From positions 1-64,000 of the forward strand of contig MWCO01000013.1 in NCBI GenBank assembly GCA_002070115.1: DNA of 64,000 nt, written 5' to 3'. This document shows positions 29,301 through 37,656 of the stretch, piece after piece. A program made the position numbers and the translations under genes. Under the pieces are notes generated by a model. The model searched no databases, had not been told where the DNA came from, and saw only the letters and a list, made by a program, of their open reading frames with translations. Numbering within the stretch: position 1 is the stretch's first letter; every line of letters starts with the position of its first letter. The stretch is from Deltaproteobacteria bacterium ADurb.Bin207. GTDB taxonomy: Bacteria; Myxococcota_A; Polyangia; Polyangiales; Polyangiaceae.

Positions 29301-32182
29301 CAAAAATCCTCCCGCAACCCCGGCCACGCCGCCTGCTGAACAGTGATCTGGCGTACTCGTTCCCCCAACGCGTTGACCGCCGCTTGCCATGAGGGCGCCG
29401 CCAATACCTGAAGCGTATCCGGACCGATGGTATAACCCACGAGTTCCGCCGTCAGCATCGCCTCGGCCGCATTGCCTATCGCCAGAACCACGGCTGGTCC
29501 CGACGCAAGGGCCACCGCGGAGGGATGAAGATAACGGGCGGCTTCTACGACAATAGCCCGATTGATGTCCCCACTGGCACGCGGTTCCAGAAACCGCCAC
29601 GGTGCATGCGGGGATGGGAAAACCGGGTCTGCCACCGCCGGAAGCCAACGCAATACCTCTTCCAATCGCTGGATGACCTGGGCAGGGGCTTGCAGCAAAT
29701 GCTCCGGGATGGGCATGGCCCGCACGCTTGGATCCGCGGCAATGCACGCTTCCGTGGCGCTATACAGGGAATATCCCGCGCTATTGCGGGCATGAAGCCG
29801 CCGCGCGTACTGCGCAAGGATGGATTGTGCGGACTTGAGGGTTTCCATGGCGTTGGAAAGGCCAATGGGGTCCCCCCGGGATTCGGATGAGGATTCCAAT
29901 GCCGCGCGCACCTGGGATTGAACCGCCGAGGGCTTGCTCTTCTGATCGTGAAGATCAAGCATGAACTCCCCGAGCCCCAATTCCCTGACTCGATTCGAAA
30001 CCACTTCGAGGGCCACCCGCTTTTCCGCCACAAATAGCACTCTTTTCCCTTGAAATATCGCTTGTGCCAGAAGATTGGAGATGGTTTGGGATTTGCCCGT
30101 TCCCGGAGGCCCTTCGAGAACGAAAGTCCGTCCCGCGAGCGCATGCCCTATCGCCTTCAACTGTGAACCATCCGCGGGAATCGGACAGGTATTGCCAAGT
30201 TCGTCCAGGTCCAAATGCGAAGGAGCCTTTACGGGATCCACGAACGGTTCCGTCGGATGAAGCGCCAGATGCCGAGCCAAAGGCGCCTGCAATATCTTCT
30301 CCCAATGCTCGTCGAGGTCTTTCCAAAGACGAAACTTATTGAACTGCAAGGAACCAAGATAGGCGACGGGGCGGACTTGAAAGTCCGCTTTGGTTTCGAG
30401 GGAAACCTGGCGAACGGCATCAAAAGCGGCCTGAAGATCGATGCCGGAAGCGTCTTCCACGGGCTGCTGAAGACCCGGAATCTCGATGCCGAATTCCAGA
30501 CGAAGTTTCTCTAATAGACAATAGTTCGGGGTCGACTCCCCCGCTTCGTCAATGACGATACTGTAGGTCCCCCCCCGGCGTCGTGAAGCCACGAGGCGGA
30601 CGGGCACGAGGATCAGGGGCGACAAGAGCACGCGCTCTTTGAGCTTCCATTCGAGCAGGCCGAGGGTAATATACAGGTTATTGGCACCCGTCTCTTCCTC
30701 GAGGCTGCGAGCCCGATACGCAACTTTCTGAAGCTCGTTTTGATACGATTCGGATGAAATATCTCCGTACAGGATTTTTCTGCTCTTGAAGGCTTCGGAA
30801 CAGACCGAAAGAGGCATGTCTTTCACCGAATCCGCATCATGACGCTGTTTGATGGTGTCATCGATGGCGTCGGCCGGATGCAAGGGAAGAGCGTGCCCGG
30901 CGTTGAGCAGATCTTCGACTAGCGGCAGATCATCGGCAGAAAGAATGAGTTCGATAGACGAGCGAGGCGTAAAGTGAATGAGTCGGTTGCGCAAAGAAAG
31001 GTCGAGAAGACGGTTTTTCCAGTGGCGTACGCGCGTTGGGGGCTCTTTTTCCGCTTTGCGAGGGTGGGTTGTGCGGGACAGGGGCGCAGGCACCTCGGCA
31101 AGCCTTGGGCGAGAATGTACAGCGGGCTTGTATTCATGGACCTGAATGACACCGTTACCATGGGATATGGCAGGCAAAGGGCGTATGCCAAGTTGACGGG
31201 CCGCGACAATATCGCTGGCTCCGAGAAGACCGTCCTGAATACGCGTTTTGGCTTCCGCGACAGCCTCGAAAAACGGGGTTTTATGAGGGATACACGTTGT
31301 CTCTACCACGCCGATCATGCCAAGATCCACGCGGTTCACCAGATCCCCGGATTCGGCCAAAAAAGCGCTGCCCGAATTCACTTCTTCACGCCAATAGCCC
31401 ACGAGGGCATGCTCCTCGAGCATCAGCAAAAGAGGATGCAAACCGCATTGTTCGAGCACGGCAGCCAGCACCACGCTCAGGTCCAGGCAAGTGCCCAATC
31501 TTCCCCCAAGAACTTCCGCGGGAGTTCGTACTTTCTGCCCCGCCTGTTCCCAACTCGCCGGAGGATTGGCGTAGTTGATTCCCTTTTCTGCCATGGCCGC
31601 GTACGACGCCGCAACGATCTGATCCACGCGCTGAGGATCACCGGACTGATACCCATCGATGCTGGAGTCGGATGTAAATTGTTGGAGATAGTCGGCCACA
31701 CGAACCATGAGCGAGGCGATTTCCGGGGCATTGGGCATCACGTGGGCGGAAAGCATTTCCATGGCGAGCCCAAACGGGCTCCCCAGCCAATGGCTATGAG
31801 CCAATACGGTCAGAGGCAAGCGTTGGGTGGCAAGGGTTTGCTGGCCTTTCACCAGCCACACGGCGACCTCCCCCTGGCGTGTTTCCTCCACCTGACGCAT
31901 CTTTTCCGGGGCGAGGATGTTGATAAAGTCCGTAAATTCAACCTGTTGGAGAGGTTCGAGGTGGATGTCGCGCGTGACCGGATGGGAAAGAGGCGTGATG
32001 GCGTCGCGAACCTGCACGATGAGTTGGGCAGACTCGAGCGTGGCGTCTTCGCTCGACACGCGAATGGCCCGAATCGGGTTGATCCCGCTGTTCGCCATCG
32101 CGAAACTCACGACCGGTTTTGCCTCTATCTCGATGTTCACGATCTCTCCCTGGGGCTGGTATCCGCTGAGGATATACTCCAA
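26393..32182 (-). CDS. Giant DUF4011/SF1 helicase/Vsr-like nuclease/DUF3320 protein
   Basis: 1929 residues. An N-terminal beta-rich region (1-150) precedes a transglutaminase-like segment (about 205-295) with GGRLGTCLDLSVVLAA and EEHALVGYW. DUF4011 follows (about 385-530; WKNRLLDLSLRNRLIHF). The SF1 helicase has Walker A GPPGTGKSQT near 690, DEASQ near 1307, GDSKQMPP near 1338 and RLNVAVTRARRQV near 1545. A Vsr/MTES_1575-like nuclease module (about 1605-1700) has FRVDIEL and VALLLDGESW. DUF3320 forms the C-terminus. Such proteins cluster in defence and accessory islands; nucleic-acid unwinding with cleavage is expected. Frame intact; no methylase or partner gene adjacent. Confidence 0.9.
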   Translation of the reverse strand: MEYILSGYQPQGEIVNIEIEAKPVVSFAMANSGINPIRAIRVSSEDATLESAQLIVQVRDAITPLSHPVTRDIHLEPLQQVEFTDFINILAPEKMRQVEETRQGEVAVWLVKGQQTLATQRLPLTVLAHSHWLGSPFGLAMEMLSAHVMPNAPEIASLMVRVADYLQQFTSDSSIDGYQSGDPQRVDQIVAASYAAMAEKGINYANPPASWEQAGQKVRTPAEVLGGRLGTCLDLSVVLAAVLEQCGLHPLLLMLEEHALVGYWREEVNSGSAFLAESGDLVNRVDLGMIGVVETTCIPHKTPFFEAVAEAKTRIQDGLLGASDIVAARQLGIRPLPAISHGNGVIQVHEYKPAVHSRPRLAEVPAPLSRTTHPRKAEKEPPTRVRHWKNRLLDLSLRNRLIHFTPRSSIELILSADDLPLVEDLLNAGHALPLHPADAIDDTIKQRHDADSVKDMPLSVCSEAFKSRKILYGDISSESYQNELQKVAYRARSLEEETGANNLYITLGLLEWKLKERVLLSPLILVPVRLVASRRRGGTYSIVIDEAGESTPNYCLLEKLRLEFGIEIPGLQQPVEDASGIDLQAAFDAVRQVSLETKADFQVRPVAYLGSLQFNKFRLWKDLDEHWEKILQAPLARHLALHPTEPFVDPVKAPSHLDLDELGNTCPIPADGSQLKAIGHALAGRTFVLEGPPGTGKSQTISNLLAQAIFQGKRVLFVAEKRVALEVVSNRVRELGLGEFMLDLHDQKSKPSAVQSQVRAALESSSESRGDPIGLSNAMETLKSAQSILAQYARRLHARNSAGYSLYSATEACIAADPSVRAMPIPEHLLQAPAQVIQRLEEVLRWLPAVADPVFPSPHAPWRFLEPRASGDINRAIVVEAARYLHPSAVALASGPAVVLAIGNAAEAMLTAELVGYTIGPDTLQVLAAPSWQAAVNALGERVRQITVQQAAWPGLREDFWDAAVAEILGLGGEIRNAGFFSRRGLLQQLCARLRACGMQTPDLDKDAAEVLIGQLGAVKNASMAIASELNRIPTMSLGAGWTPLRQAHREAMSYRFGLMQRLVLRLGQGGAFALRLREWLASGARLSPEHHGALRNLSWALGRLGGVVHPAAMQAWVGERGFVGRWLDSSAHRRMDDPNLGSLSQWLALVDHLTPLVEAGMTSARAAILDGAISSNDAVRAWKRGLEMASRSERSRTAGLEVFNAQAHNRSVERFTDSQDKSRALLAEVMAGKVVEKRSFDGNAQAGRIGALKRELNKQRRRKSVRDLMSEYGDLITEAMPVVLVSPDSLSRFFSLDGPLFDIIVFDEASQVRVSDAIGAIGRARSVVVVGDSKQMPPTSFLQTEWKADDSEQEQDVVDDEESILVECVQAGVEQQWLTWHYRSQDEGLIAFSNQHYYEGRLCSFPTPPSPEEELGVSLRRVQGVFYRTGPSKLLRTNPVEAQAIVDEVKRRFNNSPDSCPSLGIITFNIQQRAHIEALLRDTDDERIIEALESRHEGLFVKNLENVQGDERDVILFSTAFSVNDKGVLPLQFGPLNRQGGERRLNVAVTRARRQVIVFSSFDPSQLRAEETSSVGIQLLRAYLDAAQRGADAMRVASRRPLVDHHRDEMARRLGQAGLAVRKDVGISSFRVDIELALQERPEQPCVALLLDGESWYARSTVSDRDGMPALVLGKMMRWPVVERVWMPEWLADPEAVIARLAKAVHAPPARAVEKKRSQTLVMSTDFSASKPEQPAIQTTVEPSLLGQTPFQEAIGQKVGNKEQLDALQESYGVQKMVVELANRMLEVEGPVHEERLARFLMVSFGIQQLHKKRKDEVLGVVEKHIRKERDFFWPAGMDEATWVDYRPDPEYKRALHQIELVELGNAMADLGKKLGGGFKEELFRQTLGVFGIQRLTAQARERLEASLALMVERSRLVIRGDEVIEVL

Positions 32183-32645
32183 AAAGTGTCGTTTTACATC
32201 CTCGAATGATCCATGGGATGCGTGTTGGGTCGAGCGCTAGGGGACGATGCGTAGAAGGCGGTCACCATGGATCTATCAGCTCGAATATCCACGGTTTTCA
32301 TGATGGGTGTCGAGGGTGGCAAGCGGATGCGACAGCGACTCGCTACGGTTTCGTTTCCACCGAAGAGCCAGCTTTCCGCTCGCTCCGCCTCCGAAGCGGC
32401 GTCCAGGCCTGCCAATCCATCCCGCTGTTACTCCCCCCATCGATGGCACCAGCATTGAAATACCCCGGTTCTTCACGCAAGTAAGGCAAGAACCTCCGGG
32501 GGGCATCACCAGGGCGCGGCAGGACGCATGCACATTCTGTCCCAAAAAAAGGGGCGATTGGAATGATGGGAGCGCGGAGGAAGGTCGATTCGAGGGGCGC
32601 TGCTTTTGCGGCATCATCAAAAACATAGAGTTAGCATAAGGGGTT
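32183..32645. other. Intergenic stretch upstream of the giant helicase gene
   Basis: These 463 bp separate the start of the helicase gene from the MITE-like repeat. Several frames of about 100 codons exist on both strands, but none has protein-like composition or a clear ribosome-binding site. The promoter of the helicase gene must lie here. Confidence 0.5.
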
Positions 32646-32930
32646 GGCGCTGAGCCATCCCCTCATTTTTCCCGAGTCTTTCCTTCACGATCACGGTCCC
32701 GGTCACGGCCCACGCAAACCGGTCACGGTCACGGTCACGGCGCACGGCACACGGCACACAATACCGGTTCCGGTAATCCCTTATCGTCCACCGCAGAACG
32801 CCAGTCCAATGTATAGTAGCCCGGGGCAACTGTTGAGAGTGCTCCAAGGAGGGCAAGGGCCGAACCAAAATCAACACCCAAGAATCCCAGCTCGTATCCC
32901 TTTAGAATTCAGGAAATAATGAGGGGATCT
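32646..32930. mobile_element. MITE-like repeat element, long copy
   Basis: The left end (32646-32673, GGCGCTGAGCCATCCCCTCA onward) and the right end (32888-32930, CAGCTCGTATCCCTTTAGAA onward to GAGGGGATCT) match the two ends of the element at 61978-62066. Its terminal inverted repeats ATCCCCTCATTTTT / AATAATGAGGGGAT agree at 15 of 18 positions. Between the ends lie 214 bp, including tandem GGTCAC-type repeats (about 32687-32759), that are absent from the short copy. It encodes no protein. No clear target-site duplication is visible. Confidence 0.6.
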
Positions 32931-33005
32931 TTCAGGGTTTGGCGTAGCCCGGATGGGATGCGATGCTGCCGGAGGTTCTCTCACGCATCACAGACAGCAA
33001 GAGTC

Positions 33006-34862
33006 TTAGCACAGGGATGCCTTTTTTCTCGACAGGTCCAACAACCCCTCTGCCAACTCCAGCGCATCCGTGGGCCAGTACGTCACGGGTCTTGGCCGTC
33101 GCACGCCTCGGAATCCCGCCATGGGACGACACGTGAGCACGCGATCCACCCACGGAAATGGCACGGCTTCGATTCCATACACCGCCCCCATCAACGCCCC
33201 TGCAATACAGGCATTGGTGTCCGTATCTCCCCCTCGCAGGACTGTATCCTCCACGCCCTCCGCCAGGCAACTGGCATGCAACAACTGATAGAAAGCGTTT
33301 TGAAAGGCAATTTTGCACCAACCCATCTGCGACTGATAATCGGATGGCGCCGACGTCTCCGCGGCCCGAAGCCAATCCATGACCGCGTTGTCGAGATCTT
33401 GTGTCTTCGCCCACGCGCGCACGAAACGATATACTTTTTCGCCCGGATCTCCGCTTTTCAGCGCATGCTGAATGGCAACCACGTATACCGCGTTGACGTC
33501 CTGACACACCTTGTGCGGATGCGACAGGGAAGCATCATATCTAGCTAATTTTACAAGTATTTCCTTGGGTAGGGAGCAGCCGAAGATGGCGAGGGGAGAG
33601 ATGCGCATGAGCGCGCCGTTGGCCTGACTCTGCTTGTTCGCGGCGTTTTGAGCCGCCAAGGCCGCCTCCGATGTCGCCCGAGCCGCCGCGGAAAACGCCA
33701 TCGACGTGGTGGACCCCATATCGAACGGGGAAGACGAATACCACGTGGCGTACGCACGGGCTACCGCATCACCCTCATAATCTCCCACTTCGATGAGGCT
33801 GCGCGCAAGGGCCAGCGCAAGTTCGCTGTCATCCGTGGGTTGTCCTGGCAATGTGCCCCAGGTGCCGCCGTCCTGGAGTTCGCGGATTCCATGGGGATAC
33901 GATGCCTTGATCCGCTCGGAAGACTGGAATTCGACGAGGGAACCGAGGCTATCTCCCGCGAGTTGCCCGAGCAAACAACCTTGCGCTCTCGATAGTTGGC
34001 CCGCGTCCTCGATTGTCCGACCGCGCAAATCCAGCGTTTTTCGGCTTGATGAGCGATGGCCCCCCAGCCTTCTCTGACGTAGCCTTTCCAGCAACTCGTT
34101 CGCCACCGTCGATGTCCCCCCCACGCAGATGCCACCGCAGCCGCCCCGGCCATCGTGCCCATACACGACCGGTTTGCCATCGGCGTCGAATAAATCGCCG
34201 CCAACTCCACGCAACAGCGCATGCCCCCCCGCGTAATCCCAAGACACCGGCCCGTTGATCGAATAGCTGGCTTCCGCTTCTCCCACCGCGAGCAACGCGA
34301 GCCGATACGCGATCGATGGCATCCCCCGAAAACGCGCGGGACTGACGATTTCTGCATTTCCTTTCACGTCACGCTCGGCTCCTGGCGCTGTCAGCACGGT
34401 ATGGCCGCTCGAGAGCGCGGATGCCAGGGGACGTCGGTGAACGGGAACGCCGTTGCGAATAAGCCCTTGCCCTTCGCACCACGCGATCATATCCCCCTTA
34501 TCATTGGGATAGAGAGGGCTGAACACGACCCCGAGGACAGGCTCGCCGGCCCGCAAAAGGGCGATGGAAAGGGCCGCTCCCCGCCGACATTTCTCGAAAT
34601 GGGTGCTGCCATCGAGCGGATCGATGACCCAGACATGCGCTTGTTCGTCGGTAGCCAGACGATCGGCTTGCGGCAACTCCTCACCGAGTTGGCCATAAGA
34701 AGGGAAAGCTGCCCCCAGCGGTTCGCGGATCATGGCCTCCAGGGAAGCATCGAGTCCGTGCTCTGTCAGCGTGTGGCCGGTAGCATGAAATGCGGTTCGC
34801 ATGGCTCGTCCCGCGATGCTGGCGGTCTCGATCGCAACCTGCAACTCCCGTGAATAACGCAT
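33006..34862 (-). CDS. Fusion of inositol-monophosphatase-family phosphatase and ADP-ribosylglycohydrolase
   Basis: 618 residues in two complete enzymes. Residues about 1-265 are an IMPase/CysQ-type phosphatase with metal-binding GEE (YGQLGEELP), VIDPLDGSTHF and SWDYAGGHAL. Residues about 285-600 are an ADP-ribosylglycohydrolase (DraG/ARH type) with GCLLGQLAGDSLGS, PTDDSELALAL and LRGGDTDTNA. All the metal-binding motifs are kept, so both halves are probably active. IMPase-family members act on inositol phosphate, PAP or NADP; ADPRH removes ADP-ribose from proteins or nucleic acids. It is divergent from an operon with pnuC and nadR, which favours an NAD(P)/ADP-ribose role (inference). Confidence 0.9.
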   Translation of the reverse strand: MRYSRELQVAIETASIAGRAMRTAFHATGHTLTEHGLDASLEAMIREPLGAAFPSYGQLGEELPQADRLATDEQAHVWVIDPLDGSTHFEKCRRGAALSIALLRAGEPVLGVVFSPLYPNDKGDMIAWCEGQGLIRNGVPVHRRPLASALSSGHTVLTAPGAERDVKGNAEIVSPARFRGMPSIAYRLALLAVGEAEASYSINGPVSWDYAGGHALLRGVGGDLFDADGKPVVYGHDGRGGCGGICVGGTSTVANELLERLRQRRLGGHRSSSRKTLDLRGRTIEDAGQLSRAQGCLLGQLAGDSLGSLVEFQSSERIKASYPHGIRELQDGGTWGTLPGQPTDDSELALALARSLIEVGDYEGDAVARAYATWYSSSPFDMGSTTSMAFSAAARATSEAALAAQNAANKQSQANGALMRISPLAIFGCSLPKEILVKLARYDASLSHPHKVCQDVNAVYVVAIQHALKSGDPGEKVYRFVRAWAKTQDLDNAVMDWLRAAETSAPSDYQSQMGWCKIAFQNAFYQLLHASCLAEGVEDTVLRGGDTDTNACIAGALMGAVYGIEAVPFPWVDRVLTCRPMAGFRGVRRPRPVTYWPTDALELAEGLLDLSRKKASLC

Positions 34863-35131
34863 AGATCACGGATACTACAGCTCCGAACCCCCCGTAAATC
34901 AAAATGAATACCGTCGATATCCTCGAAAACGAGGGAGTGGTGGACCATCGTCGAGCGGTATTTTGCTTGGTTATTCTGTTTTTCCTTCTTCGAAGAAAAT
35001 ATTTAACGAGCGTGAGATTGTGGTTCTAGGCAACCCCCCAAAACATGGTACTTATTCCATCCACCATCGTTTCAGCCACAACGTCATGATCGTCCAGGCT
35101 ACCATCGTCAACTCCCATGAGAGAAGCAGAG
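34863..35131. promoter_or_regulatory. Divergent control region between the fusion gene and the MoxR-NadR operon
   Basis: This 269-bp region separates two divergent transcription units with related themes and so should hold both promoters. It contains an AT-rich stretch (about 34955-35010) suitable for a promoter of the rightward operon. I see no recognisable riboswitch or NrtR/NadR-type operator in it. Confidence 0.4.
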
Positions 35132-36721
35132 ATGAGCCATCTATCCGATTTCGCCAGGGCGATGCTGGGTAAGATCCCGGCGTCTCCTACCAACCCGCGT
35201 TCGGTTGACCATCAGCCAGGATTCAAGATTGAGGACCTGTTTTCCGACGATCCGGCGGCAGGGACGATCGAGGTTGGAGGTCTCGACGAAAAACTGCGTC
35301 AGGCGTATTTTTGGGTGACCAATACCGCTATCATCAGCCCATTTTATGATATTGAATATCATGAGGAGGCCCCGCGCACCTTTCAGTTTGGCGACAGCAA
35401 ATTCGAACTGACCCTTCCGACCGGTCAAAGCTATTCCAGTTTCGTACTGATTCCTTTGTTGAATTTGGCGGTGCGGGGGCGTTGTCTGATTGTGGGCGGG
35501 CCTGGACGGGGGAAAACGGCCACCGCGGTCTTGATGGGTCTTCTGGCGGGCTACTCCCAGCTCGAGGTAAAAAGGGCGATTCAACACGGACAGCCACAAA
35601 TGACGATTGCGGACCTGCTGGGGAATCCGTTGCCCTCGGATATGATGAAAGCCGAAAATATCGGCGATATTCGCATTTCTTGGCGTAAGTGGCTGTCGAT
35701 GCGCGTAAAAATCATCGATGAATACAACCGGATTCCCACCCGGACCCAATCGGCTTTGCTGACAGTCTTGGCCGACAACTATGCGGAGATTCTCGACCAG
35801 GTCTATGAATGCCCCGAGGCGGCGTGGTATCTGACGGCGAACGACGATGGCGGGGGCGGTACGTATCAGGTCATCGAGGCCTTGCGCGACCGCATCGATG
35901 TGGTCATTCGGGCATTTCACTTCAACACCCGATTCATCGCTGACTTGCAGCAGCGTATCGAACTGTCCTTCCGGCCCGAGGAGGTCATTCCCAGGGAGAT
36001 CATTTTCAGCGAAGAAGAGTTGACGCGGATGAATCGCGCGATTCGAAACGTACCCATCGACACCTCCGTACGGCGTGCGCTCGAGTTTTTCTGCCGTCAT
36101 TTCGAATACTTCGAGCCATCTTCCCCACGCCTGGAATATATGACCAAAGATACCGCCAAACTGTCGGGGCGCGATTTTGGTTTGCTATTGAAAGAAATCA
36201 CCGGAAAAGACCTGATCAAAGACCTGGGCGCGCAAACCCATAATGGCCTTTCCGTCCGAAAACTAATGACCATCATCATGTTTTCCAAAGCCCTGGCTTT
36301 CTTTCGAGGCTCGTCTTTCGTAGGCATGGAAGACATGCGTCAGATGATCCCCTTCGTTCTTCACGATACGTTGGTTCCCCATCTCGAAGCGCCGTTTTTC
36401 GACCAGCCCGGCCACGACTCCTACCGAATCGACCGCATCAGTTGGCTGCGAAAGCTATTCGATCTATCCAATGCGGAATACTATCGGCTCAATTTGCAAA
36501 ACGACGATCCTGTGGGTGTTTTCGAAGAGGAATTCAGGGCTGGCCTCGATGGTTTGTCGTTGAAAGAGGTCGAAAAACGCTTGAACGCCATCGAAAGATA
36601 TCTGGGGACATTGGCGAAAACAGGCAAAATGTTCGGCCACCTTGCCGATGATATTCTCACGCTCAAATACCTGCATCAGCGTTATACGAATTATCGGAGA
36701 TGGTTGAAATGGAACAGTTGA
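35132..36721 (+). CDS. MoxR-type AAA+ ATPase
   Basis: About 529 residues. Walker A is GGPGRGKT near residue 121, Walker B is IIDEYNRIP near 194 (MoxR family DEINR-like), sensor 1 lies around YLTANDDGG and an arginine-finger segment is LRDRIDVV. The C-terminal 200 residues are a helical extension longer than in basic MoxR proteins. I prefer ATG 35132, preceded by AGAGAAGCAGAG, over ATG 35117, which has no ribosome-binding site. MoxR ATPases remodel proteins together with vWA partners, and a vWA gene is two genes downstream. First gene of the operon; overlaps the next gene. Confidence 0.88.
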   Translation: MSHLSDFARAMLGKIPASPTNPRSVDHQPGFKIEDLFSDDPAAGTIEVGGLDEKLRQAYFWVTNTAIISPFYDIEYHEEAPRTFQFGDSKFELTLPTGQSYSSFVLIPLLNLAVRGRCLIVGGPGRGKTATAVLMGLLAGYSQLEVKRAIQHGQPQMTIADLLGNPLPSDMMKAENIGDIRISWRKWLSMRVKIIDEYNRIPTRTQSALLTVLADNYAEILDQVYECPEAAWYLTANDDGGGGTYQVIEALRDRIDVVIRAFHFNTRFIADLQQRIELSFRPEEVIPREIIFSEEELTRMNRAIRNVPIDTSVRRALEFFCRHFEYFEPSSPRLEYMTKDTAKLSGRDFGLLLKEITGKDLIKDLGAQTHNGLSVRKLMTIIMFSKALAFFRGSSFVGMEDMRQMIPFVLHDTLVPHLEAPFFDQPGHDSYRIDRISWLRKLFDLSNAEYYRLNLQNDDPVGVFEEEFRAGLDGLSLKEVEKRLNAIERYLGTLAKTGKMFGHLADDILTLKYLHQRYTNYRRWLKWNS

Positions 36722-37656
36722 CGTTCAGCCCATTGATCGAACACCTTCGGGAGCATGCGGCGGAACTCAATCAACTGCGAAAGGCTTGTATTCCCGACGC
36801 GAGCCGCATGGACACGGCGATGGCCGTACGCTGGTTCCACGAAGTCATCGAACCGGTTTTTGTCGCCGTATGTCAGTATGACCCGGCCCGGGCTCCCCAG
36901 GTTTTCCGAATTCTTTACATCGATATGTTGCGCGTGTTCGCCGCTGGACGCGCCCAGGCCGACCCGCTGGTGATTCAATGCCGTCGTTTGCTCGCTCATA
37001 ACCCGAAATTGACTGCCTCTGAACCGCAACGAATCCTCGAATTGTTGGATCATGCCCTGCGGCATATCGTCTCGCATTCCCCCAAAGCCGCCATGCCGTG
37101 GCTAGAGTTGATGGAAAAGGTCCTTGGGAAGGTAGCGGATATCGACCTTATGATCCTTGCCGCTAGATTCGCGGCCTGGCGGTGTGGCATGGCGCATTTG
37201 CGGCACCTGTTGGACCCCTGGCCCGCCCTGCCCGTGGCGCTTCGAGAAATCATCTTTGCCGGCGAGCCAATCGGCGAACAGGAAGTGCAGACGGGCTGGA
37301 CGAAAGGAGCGCCGGTGTACGCGTGGACGATTGGCGCCTTCAAGGGTTTCCAAGGGAAATTCCGAAGACCCCCTCGCGTCACGTTGCACGATGGTCTTGT
37401 CGTCGCCACGGATGGCGAGGTTCAAGCGGTTGTCTTTGCCGATCGATTTGGGGTGGTGCTGCATGATGCAATGAGACTTGCCCCACCTTCCTTTCCGAAA
37501 AAACCGCCGCCACACTCGTCCCTACGAGCGGATATTGCAAGAATTATTGGCAGTTATAGCGATTGCACCTCGTGGGTGTTGCATGACTCTGCGTTGTATC
37601 TGACCACGGCGTGTTCCCATGCCATTTTCCTGTTCGGAGCCTTTCATGACTCGTGA
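36709..37656 (+). CDS. Unknown protein between MoxR and vWA genes
   Basis: About 315 residues from ATG 36709, which has CGGAG nine bases upstream and lies inside the end of the MoxR gene. The N-terminal 200 residues are helical (LIEHLREHAAELNQLRKA, ILELLDHALRHIV). The C-terminal 110 residues are beta-rich with a basic, proline-containing loop (GKFRRPPRVTLHDGLVV). No known motif is recognised. Position and overlap suggest it acts as an adaptor or substrate-binding partner of the MoxR-vWA pair. Confidence 0.75.
   Translation: MEQLTFSPLIEHLREHAAELNQLRKACIPDASRMDTAMAVRWFHEVIEPVFVAVCQYDPARAPQVFRILYIDMLRVFAAGRAQADPLVIQCRRLLAHNPKLTASEPQRILELLDHALRHIVSHSPKAAMPWLELMEKVLGKVADIDLMILAARFAAWRCGMAHLRHLLDPWPALPVALREIIFAGEPIGEQEVQTGWTKGAPVYAWTIGAFKGFQGKFRRPPRVTLHDGLVVATDGEVQAVVFADRFGVVLHDAMRLAPPSFPKKPPPHSSLRADIARIIGSYSDCTSWVLHDSALYLTTACSHAIFLFGAFHDS

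Noticed and set aside
26393-32182. Naming the DUF4011/DUF3320 helicase as a specific published antiphage system
   Set aside because: Domain content alone does not separate the named systems, and no diagnostic partner gene is adjacent.
30974-32209. Plus-strand 411-codon frame opposite the giant helicase gene
   Set aside because: It lies antisense to the N-terminal part of a well-supported 1929-aa protein and shows no domain; it is a shadow of the coding strand.
32687-32759. Possible CRISPR array from GGTCAC repeats
   Set aside because: Units are about 6 bp with no unique spacers and no cas genes nearby; it is a simple tandem repeat.
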